A stretch of DNA of 64,000 nt from Streptomyces sp. NBC_01571 (GCF_026339875.1 NZ_JAPEPZ010000001.1:1736001-1800000), one strand, 5' to 3'. Positions 9,883 to 19,884 are shown, counted from the stretch's first letter. Numbers and translations are program-made. Notes: generated by a model from the letters alone, not told the origin.

Positions 9883-10329
9883 ATGACCACGTATTCCCCG
9901 GACGCCACCGACTGGCGCATCCTCGACGTCCTCCAGCGGGAGGGAAGGGTCAGTTTCGCGGAGCTGGCCCGTGCCGTCTCGATGTCCGCGAGCGCGGTCA
10001 CCGAGCGGGTGCGGCGGCTGGAGGAGGCAGGCGTCATCCAGGGGTACGCGGCCGTCGTGGCCCCGGAGAACATCGGCCTGCCGATCCTCGCCTTCGTCCG
10101 CCTGCGCTACCCGAACGGCAACTACAAGCCGTTCCATGACCTCGTCGACGCGACGCCCCAGATACTGGAGGCCCACCACGTCACCGGCGACGACTGCTTC
10201 GTCATCAAGGTCGCGGCCCGCTCGATGAGTCACCTGGAGGAGATCTCGGGCAGGATCGGCACGCTGGGTTCGGTGACGACGAGCGTCGTCTACTCCTCGC
10301 CGCTGCCCCGGCGCCCTCTGGGGCACTGA
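9883..10329 (+). CDS. Lrp/AsnC family transcriptional regulator
   Basis: A 148-residue regulator with an AsnC-type winged helix (DATDWRILDVLQREGRVSFAELARAVSMSASAV) and a C-terminal RAM domain. It diverges from the rhodanese gene and is the probable local regulator of it. ATG 9883 begins eight residues before the first DNA-binding helix, typical for the family. The stop lies one base before a 40-bp tandem repeat. Confidence 0.93.
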   Translation: MTTYSPDATDWRILDVLQREGRVSFAELARAVSMSASAVTERVRRLEEAGVIQGYAAVVAPENIGLPILAFVRLRYPNGNYKPFHDLVDATPQILEAHHVTGDDCFVIKVAARSMSHLEEISGRIGTLGSVTTSVVYSSPLPRRPLGH

Positions 10330-10330
10330 C

Positions 10331-10450
10331 CCGGCGCACTGCCCCACCGACCAGGCACGGCGGTGACAACCCGGCGCACTGCCCCACCGACCAGGCACGG
10401 CGGTGACAACCCGGCGCACTGCCCCACCGACCAGGCACGGCGGTGTCGAC
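10331..10450. repeat. 40-bp tandem repeat, three copies
   Basis: Near-identical 40-bp units begin at 10331, 10371 and 10411, each starting CCGGCGCACTGCCCCACCGA. The third copy differs near its end, and a degenerate fourth start (CCGGGGCACT) follows at 10451. The array lies directly after an Lrp gene and before the convergent sbcC stop. Each unit contains short self-complementary stretches that could fold, so it may act as a stacked terminator; it may equally be replication slippage. Confidence 0.85.
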
Positions 10451-10478
10451 CCGGGGCACTCGCCACGGGACCGGCGTC

Positions 10479-13400
10479 TCAGTCCTGGACGCCCCGCTGC
10501 CGTACGACCGATCCCGTTCTCCCCTTCACGACCTCCAGCTGAGCGTGGATACGGCGCCGCAGGTCGGCGACATGGCTGACGATGCCGACGCTGCGGTCGC
10601 GCTCCCGCAGCGAGTCGAGCACGTCGAGGACCTCGTCGAGGGTCTGGTCGTCGAGGCTGCCGAAGCCCTCGTCGATGAAGAGCGTGTCGAGCCGCACCCC
10701 GCCGGCCTCGTCCGTGACGACGTCCGCGAGGCCGAGGGCCAGCGCGAGCGACGCGAAGAACGTCTCGCCCCCGGAGAGCGTCGCCGTGTCCCGCTCCCGG
10801 CCGGTCCACGCGTCCACCACGTGCAGTCCGAGCCCGCTGCGGCCGCGGCCCGCACGGTCGTCCGAGTGGACGAGGGTGTAGCGCCCGGAGGACATGCGCT
10901 GAAGCCGTACGGTCGCCGCGGCGGCGACCTGTTCCAGGCGGGCGGCGAGGACGTACGACTCCAGGCGCATCCTGCGTTCGTTCTCCGCCGAGGTGCCCGC
11001 GGCCAGCCCCGCCATGCGCGCCACCCGGTCGTATTCCTCGCGCAGCGGTCCCAGGCGGCGTACGGACGTGGTCGCGCGCGCGGACAGCCGGTCCAGTTCG
11101 GCGCAGCGCCGGGCGGCCGCGTCCTGGGCGGAGGCGGCGTCCCGCAGCCGCCGGGCGGCGGCCTCGGCGGACCGTTCGGCCGCCCGCAGATCGACGGCCG
11201 GGCGCCGGGCCGCGGCGGTCGTGTCGGCCTCGGCGAGCACGGCGCGGACCGCGGCCTCCTCCGACTGCCAGGCGTCGAGACGGCGTTGCAGCTCTCGGTG
11301 GGCCGCGTTGTCGAGCAGCGCGGCGGCCGCGGCCTGTGGTGTGGAGAACCCGGCGCGGAAGGCCGCGTCGGCCAGGCGCGCGTCGGCGTCCTTGAGCCGC
11401 TGCGCGGCGTCCTCGGCCGCGCGGACGGCGTCCGCTGCCTCGGTGAGCAGGGCGGCCCGCCGCTCAAGCTGCGCGGCGCGTGCGGCGACACTCTCGGCGG
11501 CGCCCCGGGCCTGGGTCAACTCCTCCTCCAGCAGGGCCCGTTCGCGGTCGAGGGTGTCGCGGTGGGACACCCGGGCCGCGGCACGCAGTTCGGCCTTCTG
11601 CCGGGCGGCGACCCGTCGTTCGTGTTCGAGTTCGGCCTGGGCGAGACGCTCGCGGGCGGCGTGCAGCCCGGAGGCGGCGGCGCGTGCCTCGCCGTGCTCC
11701 CGCTCCAGTTCCGCTTCCTGCTCGGCGAGTCGATCGGTCGGTGTGTCGCCCGCCTCGGCGGAGGCGGCGGCGAGCGCCTCGCGTACGACGCCGAGCCGGC
11801 GCTCGTCCTCGGTCGCCTTCTCGTCGGCGCGCTGATGGACCGCGAGGGCGCGCTCCTCCGTCTCCCGGTCGACATGTCCGGCGATCTTCCGCGCGGGCGC
11901 CGGGTGTTCGGTGGCGCCGCAGACGGCGCAGGGATCCCCGTCGACGAGTCCGGCGGCGAGCTCCGCGGCGATGCCCTTGAGCCGCTCCTCCTTCAGGTCG
12001 AGCCAGTGGGCGCGCGTCTCCGTCGCGTGGGCGCGGGAGGTGAGAGCGCGCTCGTGGGCGTCGTCCGTGTCCCGGGCGAACTGGTCGCGCTCGCGGGCGG
12101 CCCGCAGCCTGGCCCGGGCGGGGTCGCGCCGCACGGCCAGCTGCTCGGCGCGGGTGGCGGCCTCCTGCGCGGTCTCGATGCGTGCCTGGAGGCCGGCGCG
12201 GGTGGTCTCCCAGGTGGCGAGCCAGCTCTCGGCGTCCTGCAGGACGTCCTCGTCGGCACGCTCCTGGCGGTCCAGGCCGGCGCGCTCTTCGGTGAGTTCG
12301 CCGAGCCGGCGCTCGGCCCGGCGGGCCGAGGCCAGGCCGCCCAGTTCCTCGGCCGCCCTGCGCGCGTCCGCCGCGAGCCCGGGGGCGCCGGCGTCGGCGA
12401 AGGACGCCGGGAGGGCGGCACGCGCGTGTGCCTCGGCCGTGACAGCGCGCCGGTGCTCGGCCTCACCCGCGTCACGCAGGTCGAGGGCGGGGGCCACCGC
12501 CTCGGCCTTGCGGCCCCGCTCCATGCGTTCCTGCGCCTCCCGGTGGGAGTCCGAGCGCTCCTCCAGCCGCGCGGCGCGCTCCCGCGCCTCGGTGAACCGG
12601 CGCTGCAGCCGGGCCACTTCCCGTACGTCGTCGAGTACGCGGTCGGCGGCGGCCTGCGCGGACTCGGCGGCCGACACCGCGCTGTGCGCGAGGGTCAGCC
12701 GCTCGCGGGCCGTGCCGCGGGCGACGGCGGCCCAGGCCAGGACGGCCTCGGCGAGGCCCGGGTCGCCGGGCGCGAGGTCGGGCAGTGCCACCTCCGCGAT
12801 GTCCCCGGCGGCCTGCTGCATGCGGTGGGCGTCTGCGAGCAGCGCGGCGTCCCCGTCGCGCACCTCGGCCTCGGCGGCACGCCGGCGCTCGGTGAGGCGT
12901 TTCTCGACCTCGGCGAAGCGGTGGGTGTCGAAGAGGCGGCCGAGGAGCTTGCCGCGGGCCTCGGCGTCGGCCCGCAGGAAGCGGGCGAAGTCGCCCTGGG
13001 GCAGCAGCACGACCTGACAGAACTGCTCACGGCTCATGCCGAGCAGCTGGGTGATCTCCTCGCCGATCTCCTGGTGGGAGCGGCTGAGGTCCTTCCAGGT
13101 GCCCGCCGGTCCCTCGTACTCGCGCAGCCAGCTCTGGGCCTTTTCGGTGGTCGTGCCCGTGCCGCGCTTCTTCGGACGGGCCCAGGGGGGCTGCCGGGTG
13201 ATCTCCATCCGGCGTCCGGCGACGGTGAGTTCGAGACGGATCTCGGTGCGGGTGGAAGGGGCCGCGTGATCGCTGCGCAGGGTGAGTCCCTGGCCGCTCT
13301 GGCGGGCGCCCGGGACCGCTCCGTACAGCGCGTAGCAGACGGCGTCGAGGACGGAGGTCTTGCCCGCGCCCGTCGGTCCGTGCAGCAGGAAGAGTCCGGC

Positions 13401-13481
13401 GGCCGACAGCTCGTCGAAGTCGACCTTCTGGGTGGTGCCGAAGGGCCCGAAGGCGGTGATGTCCAGACGGTGCAGCCTCAT
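10479..13481 (-). CDS. sbcC: SbcC-type SMC-like ATPase, exonuclease subunit
   Basis: The ATPase partner of SbcD, 1000 residues. Walker A (GPTGAGKTSVLDAVCYALYG) is near residue 35, a zinc-hook CxxC (DPCAVCGATEHP) near the centre at about 519, and the ABC signature LSGGETFFASLALALGLAD plus Walker B (LDTLFIDEGFGSLDD) near the C terminus. Long alanine/arginine/glutamate-rich coiled coils separate them. The complex cleaves hairpins and processes double-strand ends. ATG 13481 begins exactly at the nucleotide-binding domain; the longer open frame adds about 69 low-complexity residues and is rejected. It lies 106 bp downstream of sbcD, probably in the same operon. Confidence 0.95.
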   Translation of the reverse strand: MRLHRLDITAFGPFGTTQKVDFDELSAAGLFLLHGPTGAGKTSVLDAVCYALYGAVPGARQSGQGLTLRSDHAAPSTRTEIRLELTVAGRRMEITRQPPWARPKKRGTGTTTEKAQSWLREYEGPAGTWKDLSRSHQEIGEEITQLLGMSREQFCQVVLLPQGDFARFLRADAEARGKLLGRLFDTHRFAEVEKRLTERRRAAEAEVRDGDAALLADAHRMQQAAGDIAEVALPDLAPGDPGLAEAVLAWAAVARGTARERLTLAHSAVSAAESAQAAADRVLDDVREVARLQRRFTEARERAARLEERSDSHREAQERMERGRKAEAVAPALDLRDAGEAEHRRAVTAEAHARAALPASFADAGAPGLAADARRAAEELGGLASARRAERRLGELTEERAGLDRQERADEDVLQDAESWLATWETTRAGLQARIETAQEAATRAEQLAVRRDPARARLRAARERDQFARDTDDAHERALTSRAHATETRAHWLDLKEERLKGIAAELAAGLVDGDPCAVCGATEHPAPARKIAGHVDRETEERALAVHQRADEKATEDERRLGVVREALAAASAEAGDTPTDRLAEQEAELEREHGEARAAASGLHAARERLAQAELEHERRVAARQKAELRAAARVSHRDTLDRERALLEEELTQARGAAESVAARAAQLERRAALLTEAADAVRAAEDAAQRLKDADARLADAAFRAGFSTPQAAAAALLDNAAHRELQRRLDAWQSEEAAVRAVLAEADTTAAARRPAVDLRAAERSAEAAARRLRDAASAQDAAARRCAELDRLSARATTSVRRLGPLREEYDRVARMAGLAAGTSAENERRMRLESYVLAARLEQVAAAATVRLQRMSSGRYTLVHSDDRAGRGRSGLGLHVVDAWTGRERDTATLSGGETFFASLALALGLADVVTDEAGGVRLDTLFIDEGFGSLDDQTLDEVLDVLDSLRERDRSVGIVSHVADLRRRIHAQLEVVKGRTGSVVRQRGVQD

Positions 13482-13587
13482 CGGCCCCCCTTGCTGTCGT
13501 CGAAGCGGTCCCCGCCGAAGTCGTCCCGGTCGGTGCGGACGGCGGGGAGGTGGGCGGCGTCGACGCCGGACCCGCGCGGTGGTGGTG

Positions 13588-14751
13588 TCACCGGGCGACC
13601 TCCCGTACGGCCTCGTCGGCGTGGACGGCGTCGAACGCGTCCCGCAGCACGGCCCGTTCCCGGGGGTCGGGACCCGTGCCGCGCACATGGGTCACGAAGT
13701 CCTCGGCGATCTGCTGTTCGCTGCGGCCCGCCAGCCGCCGGGCGTACGAGACGTCCGGGTCCTCGGGAGCCCGCTCGGGATCGAAGACCAGGCTGAGGGT
13801 GTGCGGGAAGCGCTCGGTCAGCCGGGCCATCGGCTCGGCCGGGCGCACCGGATCGGTGAGGGTGGCCTCGACCCACGCTTCCTCGTGACGCGTCAGCTCC
13901 GGGTCGGCGAGCAGGTCCTCCAGCCGCCCCCGGACGCGGGCGAGTGCCCGGGGCACGGGGCAGTCGACGCGTTCGGCGTCGAGCGAGCCGTCCGGGCCCA
14001 GGTCCACCAGCCACATGCTCTTGCGGTGGTCCGCCTCGGAGAAGGAGTACGGCAGCGGGGAGCCGGAGTAGCGGACCCGGTCGGTGATGGTCTGGCTGCC
14101 GTGCAGGTGGCCCAGCGCCACGTAGTCGACGCCGTCGAAGACTCCGGCGGGGACGGCGGCGACGCCGCCGACGGTGATGTCCCGCTCGCTGTCGCTGACC
14201 GCCCCTCCGGTGACGAAGGCGTGGGCGAGGACCACGGAACGGGTGCCCGGCGGCCGCGTGGCGAGGTCGGCGCGGACGCGGTCCATGGCGGCGGCTAGCA
14301 CGGACTCGTGTCCGGCCCTGTCCACCCCGAACTCGTCCTTCACCAGGGCCGGTTCGAGGTACGGCAGGCCGTAGAGGGCGACGTCGCCGTGGGCGTCGCG
14401 GAGGACCACGGGCGTGCCGGCCGCGGAGGGCTCGGTCCGCAGGTGGATACCGGCCCGCCCGATCAGCCCGGCTCCGACGCCGAGTCGGCGCGCCGAGTCG
14501 TGGTTCCCGGAGATCATCACCGTGGGCACCCCGAGGTCGGCCAGCCGGTGCAGGGCGTCGTCGAAGAGCTCCACGGCCGCCAGCGGCGGGACCGCCCGGT
14601 CGTACACGTCCCCGGACACGACCACCGCGTCGACGCCGCGCTCGCGCACGGTCGTGACGAGATGGCCGATGAACCCGGCCTGGGCGCCGAGCATGGTCAC
14701 CCGGTGGAATGCCCGGCCGAGGTGCCAGTCGGACGTGTGCAGAAGCCTCAT
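13588..14751 (-). CDS. sbcD: SbcD exonuclease subunit
   Basis: The Mre11-like nuclease of the SbcCD complex, 387 residues. The calcineurin-like metallophosphoesterase motifs are visible: HTSDWHLGR (residues 5-13), VVSGDVYDRAVPP, MISGNHDSARRLG and later ALGHLHGSQ. The N terminus starts directly on the first metal-ligand motif, fixing ATG 14751. It is immediately upstream of sbcC on the same strand. Confidence 0.95.
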   Translation of the reverse strand: MRLLHTSDWHLGRAFHRVTMLGAQAGFIGHLVTTVRERGVDAVVVSGDVYDRAVPPLAAVELFDDALHRLADLGVPTVMISGNHDSARRLGVGAGLIGRAGIHLRTEPSAAGTPVVLRDAHGDVALYGLPYLEPALVKDEFGVDRAGHESVLAAAMDRVRADLATRPPGTRSVVLAHAFVTGGAVSDSERDITVGGVAAVPAGVFDGVDYVALGHLHGSQTITDRVRYSGSPLPYSFSEADHRKSMWLVDLGPDGSLDAERVDCPVPRALARVRGRLEDLLADPELTRHEEAWVEATLTDPVRPAEPMARLTERFPHTLSLVFDPERAPEDPDVSYARRLAGRSEQQIAEDFVTHVRGTGPDPRERAVLRDAFDAVHADEAVREVAR

Positions 14752-14820
14752 GATCCCCGAGACTAACGGGCGGGTCGGACATCACGGGCGGCTACTCCCG
14801 TATCGGCCCGCGCTGCCCGT

Positions 14821-15447
14821 CTATGCGTCCCCGTACGCCTCTCCGCCCAGTTCGAACCCGGCCGTCCCGGCCGTCGCGTCCGCGAGCCAGGCCCGGAACG
14901 CCGTCACGTCGGCGTCCGGCAGTCCGACCTCGATCGTGACGGCCTCGCCGTAGCGCACGTCGCGCACCTCGCGCCCGGTGGCGCGCAGGTCGTTCTGGAC
15001 CTTGCCCGCGCGCTGGTGGTCCACGGTGACCGTGGCCAGCCGGAAGCGTCTGCGTGTCAGTGTGCCGAGCGAGTCCAGCGCCTCGCCCACCGAGCCGCCG
15101 TACGCCCTGATGAGTCCGCCCGCGCCGAGCTTGACCCCGCCGTAGTAGCGAGTGACGACGGCGACGACGTACCGCATGTCGCGGCGGAGCAGCATCTGGA
15201 GCATGGGAACGCCCGCGGTGCCGCCGGGTTCGCCGTCGTCGCTCGCCCGCTGGACGGCGGCGTCGGCTCCGATGACGTACGCGTAACAGTTGTGGGTGGC
15301 GTCCGCGTGCTGCCTGCGGACGCCCGCGATGAAGTCCTGGGCCTCCTGCTCGGTGGCCGCCGGGGCGAGCGCGCACAGGAAGCGGGAGCGGTTGATCTCG
15401 GTCTCGTGCACACCCGCGCGGGCCACGGTGCGGTACTCGTCCTGCAT
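14821..15447 (-). CDS. YigZ/IMPACT family protein
   Basis: A 208-residue protein of the UPF0029/IMPACT family. The conserved core [25 protein letters not shown] and [21 protein letters not shown] (about residues 45-115) is intact, followed by a C-terminal ferredoxin-like domain. Bacterial members are linked to translation and amino-acid starvation, but their biochemical role is unsettled. ATG 15447 gives the family's normal length; the much longer frame overlaps the divergent permease and is not used. Confidence 0.92.
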   Translation of the reverse strand: MQDEYRTVARAGVHETEINRSRFLCALAPAATEQEAQDFIAGVRRQHADATHNCYAYVIGADAAVQRASDDGEPGGTAGVPMLQMLLRRDMRYVVAVVTRYYGGVKLGAGGLIRAYGGSVGEALDSLGTLTRRRFRLATVTVDHQRAGKVQNDLRATGREVRDVRYGEAVTIEVGLPDADVTAFRAWLADATAGTAGFELGGEAYGDA

Positions 15448-15615
15448 CCGGCCAGCGTATGCGCTGCACGCGCGCGTGCCGGACGGCGCAGGCCGCGGGT
15501 GACGTCTTCCGGCGCGGTCGCCCCGGCGCGGGCCCTCGCGACGCCGTGGTGGATACTCGCTCCTCGTTGCCCGAAGCCGGACCGCCGGCCCGACCGATCG
15601 CGGGGAGATCGCAGC

Positions 15616-17616
15616 ATGACCGGCACGCAGGTGGACAAGGCAAACAACGCGGACCCGGCCGGACCCGCGGATCGCGGGCCCTCCGCCGCCGCGCCCCGCT
15701 GGCGGGCGTGGCTCCTGGAGGGGCTCAGTGAGCAGTCGGCCCGGCACCCGGGCCCGCACGCCACCCCGGACACGGAACACCAGGGCCACACATGGTGGCG
15801 GGTGATGTGTCTCACCGGCGTCGACTACTTCTCCACTCTCGGCTACCAGCCGGGCATCGCCGCCCTCGCGGCCGGTCTCCTCTCCCCGCTCGCCACCCTC
15901 GTCCTGATCGCGCTGACCCTGCTCGGCGCGCTGCCGGTCTATCGCCGCGTCGCCAAGGAGAGCCCGCACGGCGAGGGTTCGATCGCGATGCTGGAGCGGC
16001 TGCTTCCCTGGTGGGCGGGGAAGGTCTTCGTCCTGGTGCTGCTCGGCTTCGCGGCCACCGACTTCCTGATCACGATCACCCTGTCCGCGGCGGACGCCTC
16101 CGCGCACGTCGTGGAGAACCCCTTCGCGCCGCACTGGACGCACGGCGCGAACATGTGGATCACCCTTCTCCTGGTGGCTGCGCTGGGCGCGGTCTTCCTG
16201 AAGGGCTTCAAGGAGGCCATGGGCATCGCCGTGGCGCTCGTGGCCACGTATCTCACCCTCAACGTCGTCGTCCTGGTCACCGCCGCCTGGCAGGTGCTGA
16301 GTCACCCGCACAAGGTCGGCGACTGGACCGACGCGATGACGGCGGAGCACTCGTCCCCGCTCGCGATGATCGGTGTGGCGCTCCTGGTCTTCCCCAAGCT
16401 GGCGCTCGGCATGTCCGGCTTCGAGACCGGTGTGGCGGTGATGCCGCAGGTCAAGGGCGATCCCACGGACACGTACGCGAAGCCGGCGGGCCGGATCCGC
16501 GAGACCCGCCGACTGCTCACCACGGCCGCCGTGATCATGAGCTGCTTCCTGCTGCTGTCCAGCCTGGCGACGACGATCCTGATCCCGCAGGGCGAGTTCG
16601 AGAGCGGCGGCTCGGCGAACGGCCGCGCGCTCGCCTACCTCGCGCACCAGTACCTGGGCGAGGGATTCGGCACGGTCTACGACATATCGACCATCGCGAT
16701 CCTGTGGTTCGCCGGAGCCTCCGCGCTCGCCGGCCTCCTCAACCTCGTCCCGCGCTATCTGCCCCGCTACGGCATGGCTCCCGAGTGGACACGTGCCGTC
16801 CGTCCCCTGGTGCTCGTCTTCATGGCGGCCGCGGTGCTCATCACCGTGTGGTTCGACGCGAACGTCGACGACCAGAGCGGCGCGTACGCGACCGGTGTGC
16901 TGGTCCTGATGCTCTCCGCGTCGTTCGCCTCGGCGGTCGCCGTGCACCAGCGCGGCCACCGGGCCGCGGCGATCGGCTTCGGCGCGATCACCGCGGTGTT
17001 CGGCTACACGCTGGTCACCAACGTCATCGAGCGCCCCGACGGCATCAAGATCGCGCTGATCTTCATCCTGGCTATCCTGCTCACCTCGTTCGCGTCCCGC
17101 GTCCGCCGCGCCTTCGAACTGCGGGCCGCCGAGGTCACGTTCGACGAGGCGGCGGCCCGGTTCGTCGACGAGGCCGCCGCGAGCGGTCCGCTGCTGCTGA
17201 TAGCGAACGAACCGCACGAGCACAGCACCCGGGAGTACCGCGCCAAGGAGTCCAGCCAGCGCGAGCAGACGCACATACCGGACGGCCGTCCCGTGCTGTT
17301 CCTCGAGGTGTTCGTGACCGACTCCTCGGACTTCACGGCCGACCTCGCCGTGCACGGCGACGAGAAGCACGGGGTGCGCAGGCTGCGCGTCGAGGGTGCC
17401 ACCGTGCCCAACACCATCGCGGCCGTCATGATGCGGTTGCGCGACCGCACCGGCCAGGTCCCGCACGCCTACTTCAACTGGACCGAGGGCAACCCGATGA
17501 GCCATCTGGTCCGCTTCCTCGTCTTCGGCGACGGCGAGGTCGCCCCCGTCACCCGCGAAGTGCTCCGCCGCGCCGAGCCCGACCCGGAACGGCGGCCGCG
17601 CGTCCACGTGGGCTGA
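15616..17616 (+). CDS. APC superfamily permease with cytoplasmic C-terminal domain
   Basis: A 666-residue integral membrane transporter. About 11-12 hydrophobic helices run from residue 60 to 500, starting with [21 protein letters not shown] soluble C-terminal region of about 160 residues follows (for example [20 protein letters not shown]). The arrangement is that of actinobacterial amino-acid/polyamine-type APC permeases with a C-terminal regulatory extension; the substrate cannot be read from sequence. The ATG at 15616 follows GGAGATCGCAGC. Divergent from YigZ; convergent with the phosphatase whose stop is 4 bp away. Confidence 0.85.
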   Translation: MTGTQVDKANNADPAGPADRGPSAAAPRWRAWLLEGLSEQSARHPGPHATPDTEHQGHTWWRVMCLTGVDYFSTLGYQPGIAALAAGLLSPLATLVLIALTLLGALPVYRRVAKESPHGEGSIAMLERLLPWWAGKVFVLVLLGFAATDFLITITLSAADASAHVVENPFAPHWTHGANMWITLLLVAALGAVFLKGFKEAMGIAVALVATYLTLNVVVLVTAAWQVLSHPHKVGDWTDAMTAEHSSPLAMIGVALLVFPKLALGMSGFETGVAVMPQVKGDPTDTYAKPAGRIRETRRLLTTAAVIMSCFLLLSSLATTILIPQGEFESGGSANGRALAYLAHQYLGEGFGTVYDISTIAILWFAGASALAGLLNLVPRYLPRYGMAPEWTRAVRPLVLVFMAAAVLITVWFDANVDDQSGAYATGVLVLMLSASFASAVAVHQRGHRAAAIGFGAITAVFGYTLVTNVIERPDGIKIALIFILAILLTSFASRVRRAFELRAAEVTFDEAAARFVDEAAASGPLLLIANEPHEHSTREYRAKESSQREQTHIPDGRPVLFLEVFVTDSSDFTADLAVHGDEKHGVRRLRVEGATVPNTIAAVMMRLRDRTGQVPHAYFNWTEGNPMSHLVRFLVFGDGEVAPVTREVLRRAEPDPERRPRVHVG

Positions 17617-17619
17617 TCC

Positions 17620-18168
17620 TCAGGGCTTCTTCCTGCCCCGGGGCACGATCATGTCCGTCAGCAGGGCCGCCCCCGGGGTGAGCGCGTCCCAGGAACTTCC
17701 GTGCCAGGCCAGGACAGCGATGGCGGAGGTCGGGAACTTCGTCCGTACGTCGTCCAGCGTGTCGTCGAGACTGTCCTCGGCCAGGTCGAGGACCAGTTCC
17801 TGGAGCCCCGGGTTGTGCCCGATCAGGAGCAACGTCATCATCTGGTCGGGGACTTCGTGCACGACCGCGAGCAACTCCGGTGCGCCGGCGCCGTACAGCC
17901 GCCGGTCGAACCGCGCCGGCGGCGGGGTACCCCACTGCTGCGCCGCCAACTCCCACGTCTGGCGGGCGCGTACGGCGGTGGAGCACAGGGCGAGGTCGGG
18001 CAGGCAGTCGGCGTCCGCGAGGGCGCGACCGGCCGCCGGGGCGTCGCGGCGGCCGCGGGGGGCGAGGGGCCGGTCGTGGTCGCCGATGCCCGTGGGCCAG
18101 GCGGACTTGGCGTGTCTGAGGACGACGAGTCTGCGCAGCGGGCCTGCTCCGGCGCGTGTGATCACCAC
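17620..18168 (-). CDS. SixA-type histidine phosphatase family protein
   Basis: A small phosphatase of the phosphoglycerate-mutase-like histidine phosphatase superfamily, 182 residues. The catalytic motif LVVLRHAKSAWP is near residue 15 (RHx with histidine as phospho-acceptor), with the second histidine in LLIGHNPGLQEL. SixA-like members dephosphorylate protein phosphohistidine; the substrate here is unknown. The GTG start at 18168 overlaps the stop of the upstream CysS-like gene by seven bases, implying translational coupling and a shared function. Confidence 0.9.
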   Translation of the reverse strand: MVITRAGAGPLRRLVVLRHAKSAWPTGIGDHDRPLAPRGRRDAPAAGRALADADCLPDLALCSTAVRARQTWELAAQQWGTPPPARFDRRLYGAGAPELLAVVHEVPDQMMTLLLIGHNPGLQELVLDLAEDSLDDTLDDVRTKFPTSAIAVLAWHGSSWDALTPGAALLTDMIVPRGRKKP

Positions 18169-18977
18169 TGCGTCCCGATGTCACGGGTGAGTTCGAGTCC
18201 GAGCAGCCGGTCCGCGTAGGCGTACGTCTCGAAGCGGGCGCCGTCCGGCACGTCCTCGGCGTGCTCGACACGTCGCAGCGCCTCCAGCACGGCGGGTACG
18301 TCGAGGTCGTCCTCCCATGCGGCGCGCAGCTCCTGGCGTACGTGCTCGGGAACGGGCCTGGACGGCCGGGTGGCCCAGCCGGCGACGGCCTTGCGCCAGC
18401 GCCCGAGCGTCTCGCGGGCACCGTCGAGGTCCGCGGCGGCGAGGTCGAGGGGCTGCCGGCGCGGGGTCGCGAGCAGGATCATCCGCAGCAGCGAGTGATC
18501 GGCGGTGCCGCTCACCGGGGCGACCTCGACACGGACGCCGTCGGGGTCGGCGTTCGAAGTCCCCGGGATCACGGGGTCCTGGTCGGTGATGGCCGGGTCC
18601 GTGGGCGCCTGGTCCGCGGAGGCTGTTCCTCCTGCGTCCGAGTTCCCGGAGGCCGACTGTCCGGGGGCCGGGTCCTCAGGGGCGCCGCCCGCGGACACGA
18701 GCACGTGCAGGGCCGGGCCCGCGCCGCCCCGCTCGCCCTCGGCCCGGCGGATGCCGAGCGCATCCGCGCGCGCCCTCAGTCCCGCGGGTGGGTCGGCCAC
18801 CGTGACGACGGGGGTTCCGCCGAGTTCCAGGGCCCTGGCGAGGACGTCGGCGACCAGCAGGACCCGCAGCGCGGACAGGTCGTCACGCTCCACGTGCGCC
18901 TCGACGCGGGTCAGGCCCCGGCGGGCGCGGACGGCGTCGACGGTCTCGCCCGTTCGGGCGTCGGTGATACGCAGCAC
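18162..18977 (-). CDS. CysS-like protein lacking synthetase signature motifs
   Basis: A 271-residue protein that I tentatively relate to cysteinyl-tRNA synthetase. VLLVADVLARALELGGTPVVTV resembles the segment after the CysS HIGH motif, and AWEDDLDVPAVLEAL with ADRLLGLEL near the C terminus resembles the CysS helical region. No HIGH or KMSKS motif and no zinc-cysteine set are present, so aminoacylation is unlikely. A proline/serine/aspartate-rich linker splits it near residues 100-150. It is translationally coupled to the SixA-type phosphatase. GTG 18977 (VLRITDARTGE) is the likely start; longer frames are low-complexity. Confidence 0.6.
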   Translation of the reverse strand: MLRITDARTGETVDAVRARRGLTRVEAHVERDDLSALRVLLVADVLARALELGGTPVVTVADPPAGLRARADALGIRRAEGERGGAGPALHVLVSAGGAPEDPAPGQSASGNSDAGGTASADQAPTDPAITDQDPVIPGTSNADPDGVRVEVAPVSGTADHSLLRMILLATPRRQPLDLAAADLDGARETLGRWRKAVAGWATRPSRPVPEHVRQELRAAWEDDLDVPAVLEALRRVEHAEDVPDGARFETYAYADRLLGLELTRDIGTQW

Positions 18978-19132
18978 GAGGTGAGCGTAGGCGGCCGGAG
19001 GGCCGGGCGCAGGAAGGTGGCCCCCATTCCGGACAGTCGGCCCGCCGACCACCGGGCGGACCGGGAGGCCGGCGGGGGCGGCGAGGTCACCCGCCTGCCG
19101 CTCCTGCCCCCGGCCGGCCGGGGTGGGTCGGG

Positions 19133-19798
19133 TCAGGCGTCGAGGTCGTCGGCGAAGTGCCGGTATCCGTGCCGGTCCCGGTGGATGGTCCACAGGGCTT
19201 CCGCCAGGGCGTCGGGGTCCTTCCTCGGGTGCCCGGGGATGATCGCGCCGGGGATGACGAACTGCGCGACATGGATGCCGTCGGGGGCGAGCGCCTCGTG
19301 CAGCAGATGGCCGTAGGCGCTTTCGGCGGCGAAGGCGATGGAGGTGCCGGCGCGCTCGGTGTGCGGAATCGCGGCGGTGCCGCCGTTCACGAAGAGTACG
19401 GTGCCGCGGCCCAGCTCCCGCATGCCGGGCAGCACCTGGCGCACGGCGACGACCGGCCCGTACACCGAGAACTCGATCGGGCCGACGAGGTCGGCGGCGT
19501 CGGTCTCCAGGACGGGTCGCATGAAGTCCCGGTGCGGGACCGGGCTGTACTGCAGGACCTCGATGGGCCCCAGCGTCGCGGTGGCGGCGTCGAGAGCCGC
19601 CTCCAGCGCGGCCGGGTCGCGGACGTCGGCGGCGAAACCACTCGCCGTGAGACCCTCGCCGGCCAGCTCGGCGGCGAACGCGCGCGTCCGGTCCGCGTCG
19701 CGCGAGATGAGGGCGACGTCGAAGCCCGCGCGGCCGAACCGCCGCGCGACCGCGGCTCCGAGACCGGGTCCGGCTCCGACGATGGCGATGGTGGTCAT
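19133..19798 (-). CDS. short-chain dehydrogenase/reductase
   Basis: A 221-residue SDR family oxidoreductase. The Rossmann cofactor motif is AIVGAGPGLGAAVARRFG (GxxxGxG form, residues 4-21). The usual catalytic YxxxK is not clearly present: the corresponding stretch reads SIAFAAESAYGHLLHEAL, with tyrosine but no lysine four residues later. It is therefore an atypical SDR. ATG 19798 is preceded by GAGGAAG. It follows the alcohol dehydrogenase on the same strand after 86 bp. Confidence 0.8.
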   Translation of the reverse strand: MTTIAIVGAGPGLGAAVARRFGRAGFDVALISRDADRTRAFAAELAGEGLTASGFAADVRDPAALEAALDAATATLGPIEVLQYSPVPHRDFMRPVLETDAADLVGPIEFSVYGPVVAVRQVLPGMRELGRGTVLFVNGGTAAIPHTERAGTSIAFAAESAYGHLLHEALAPDGIHVAQFVIPGAIIPGHPRKDPDALAEALWTIHRDRHGYRHFADDLDA

Positions 19799-19884
19799 GG
19801 TCTTCCTCGGGTGGTCTCGGTGCGGGCGGGCGGATCCGGGCGAGCGTACAAGTCCGAGCGGGGAGAGGCGGTGCGCGCCTCGCG

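Noticed and set aside
10443..13796. Very long plus-strand open frame (over 1100 codons) opposite sbcC
   Set aside because: It mirrors the real gene: high GC at third positions keeps the antisense frame open. The product is glycine/arginine/valine-rich without any family motif.
15448..17607. N-terminal extension of the YigZ frame through the APC permease
   Set aside because: The YigZ domain fits the last 208 residues exactly; the rest is antisense to the permease.
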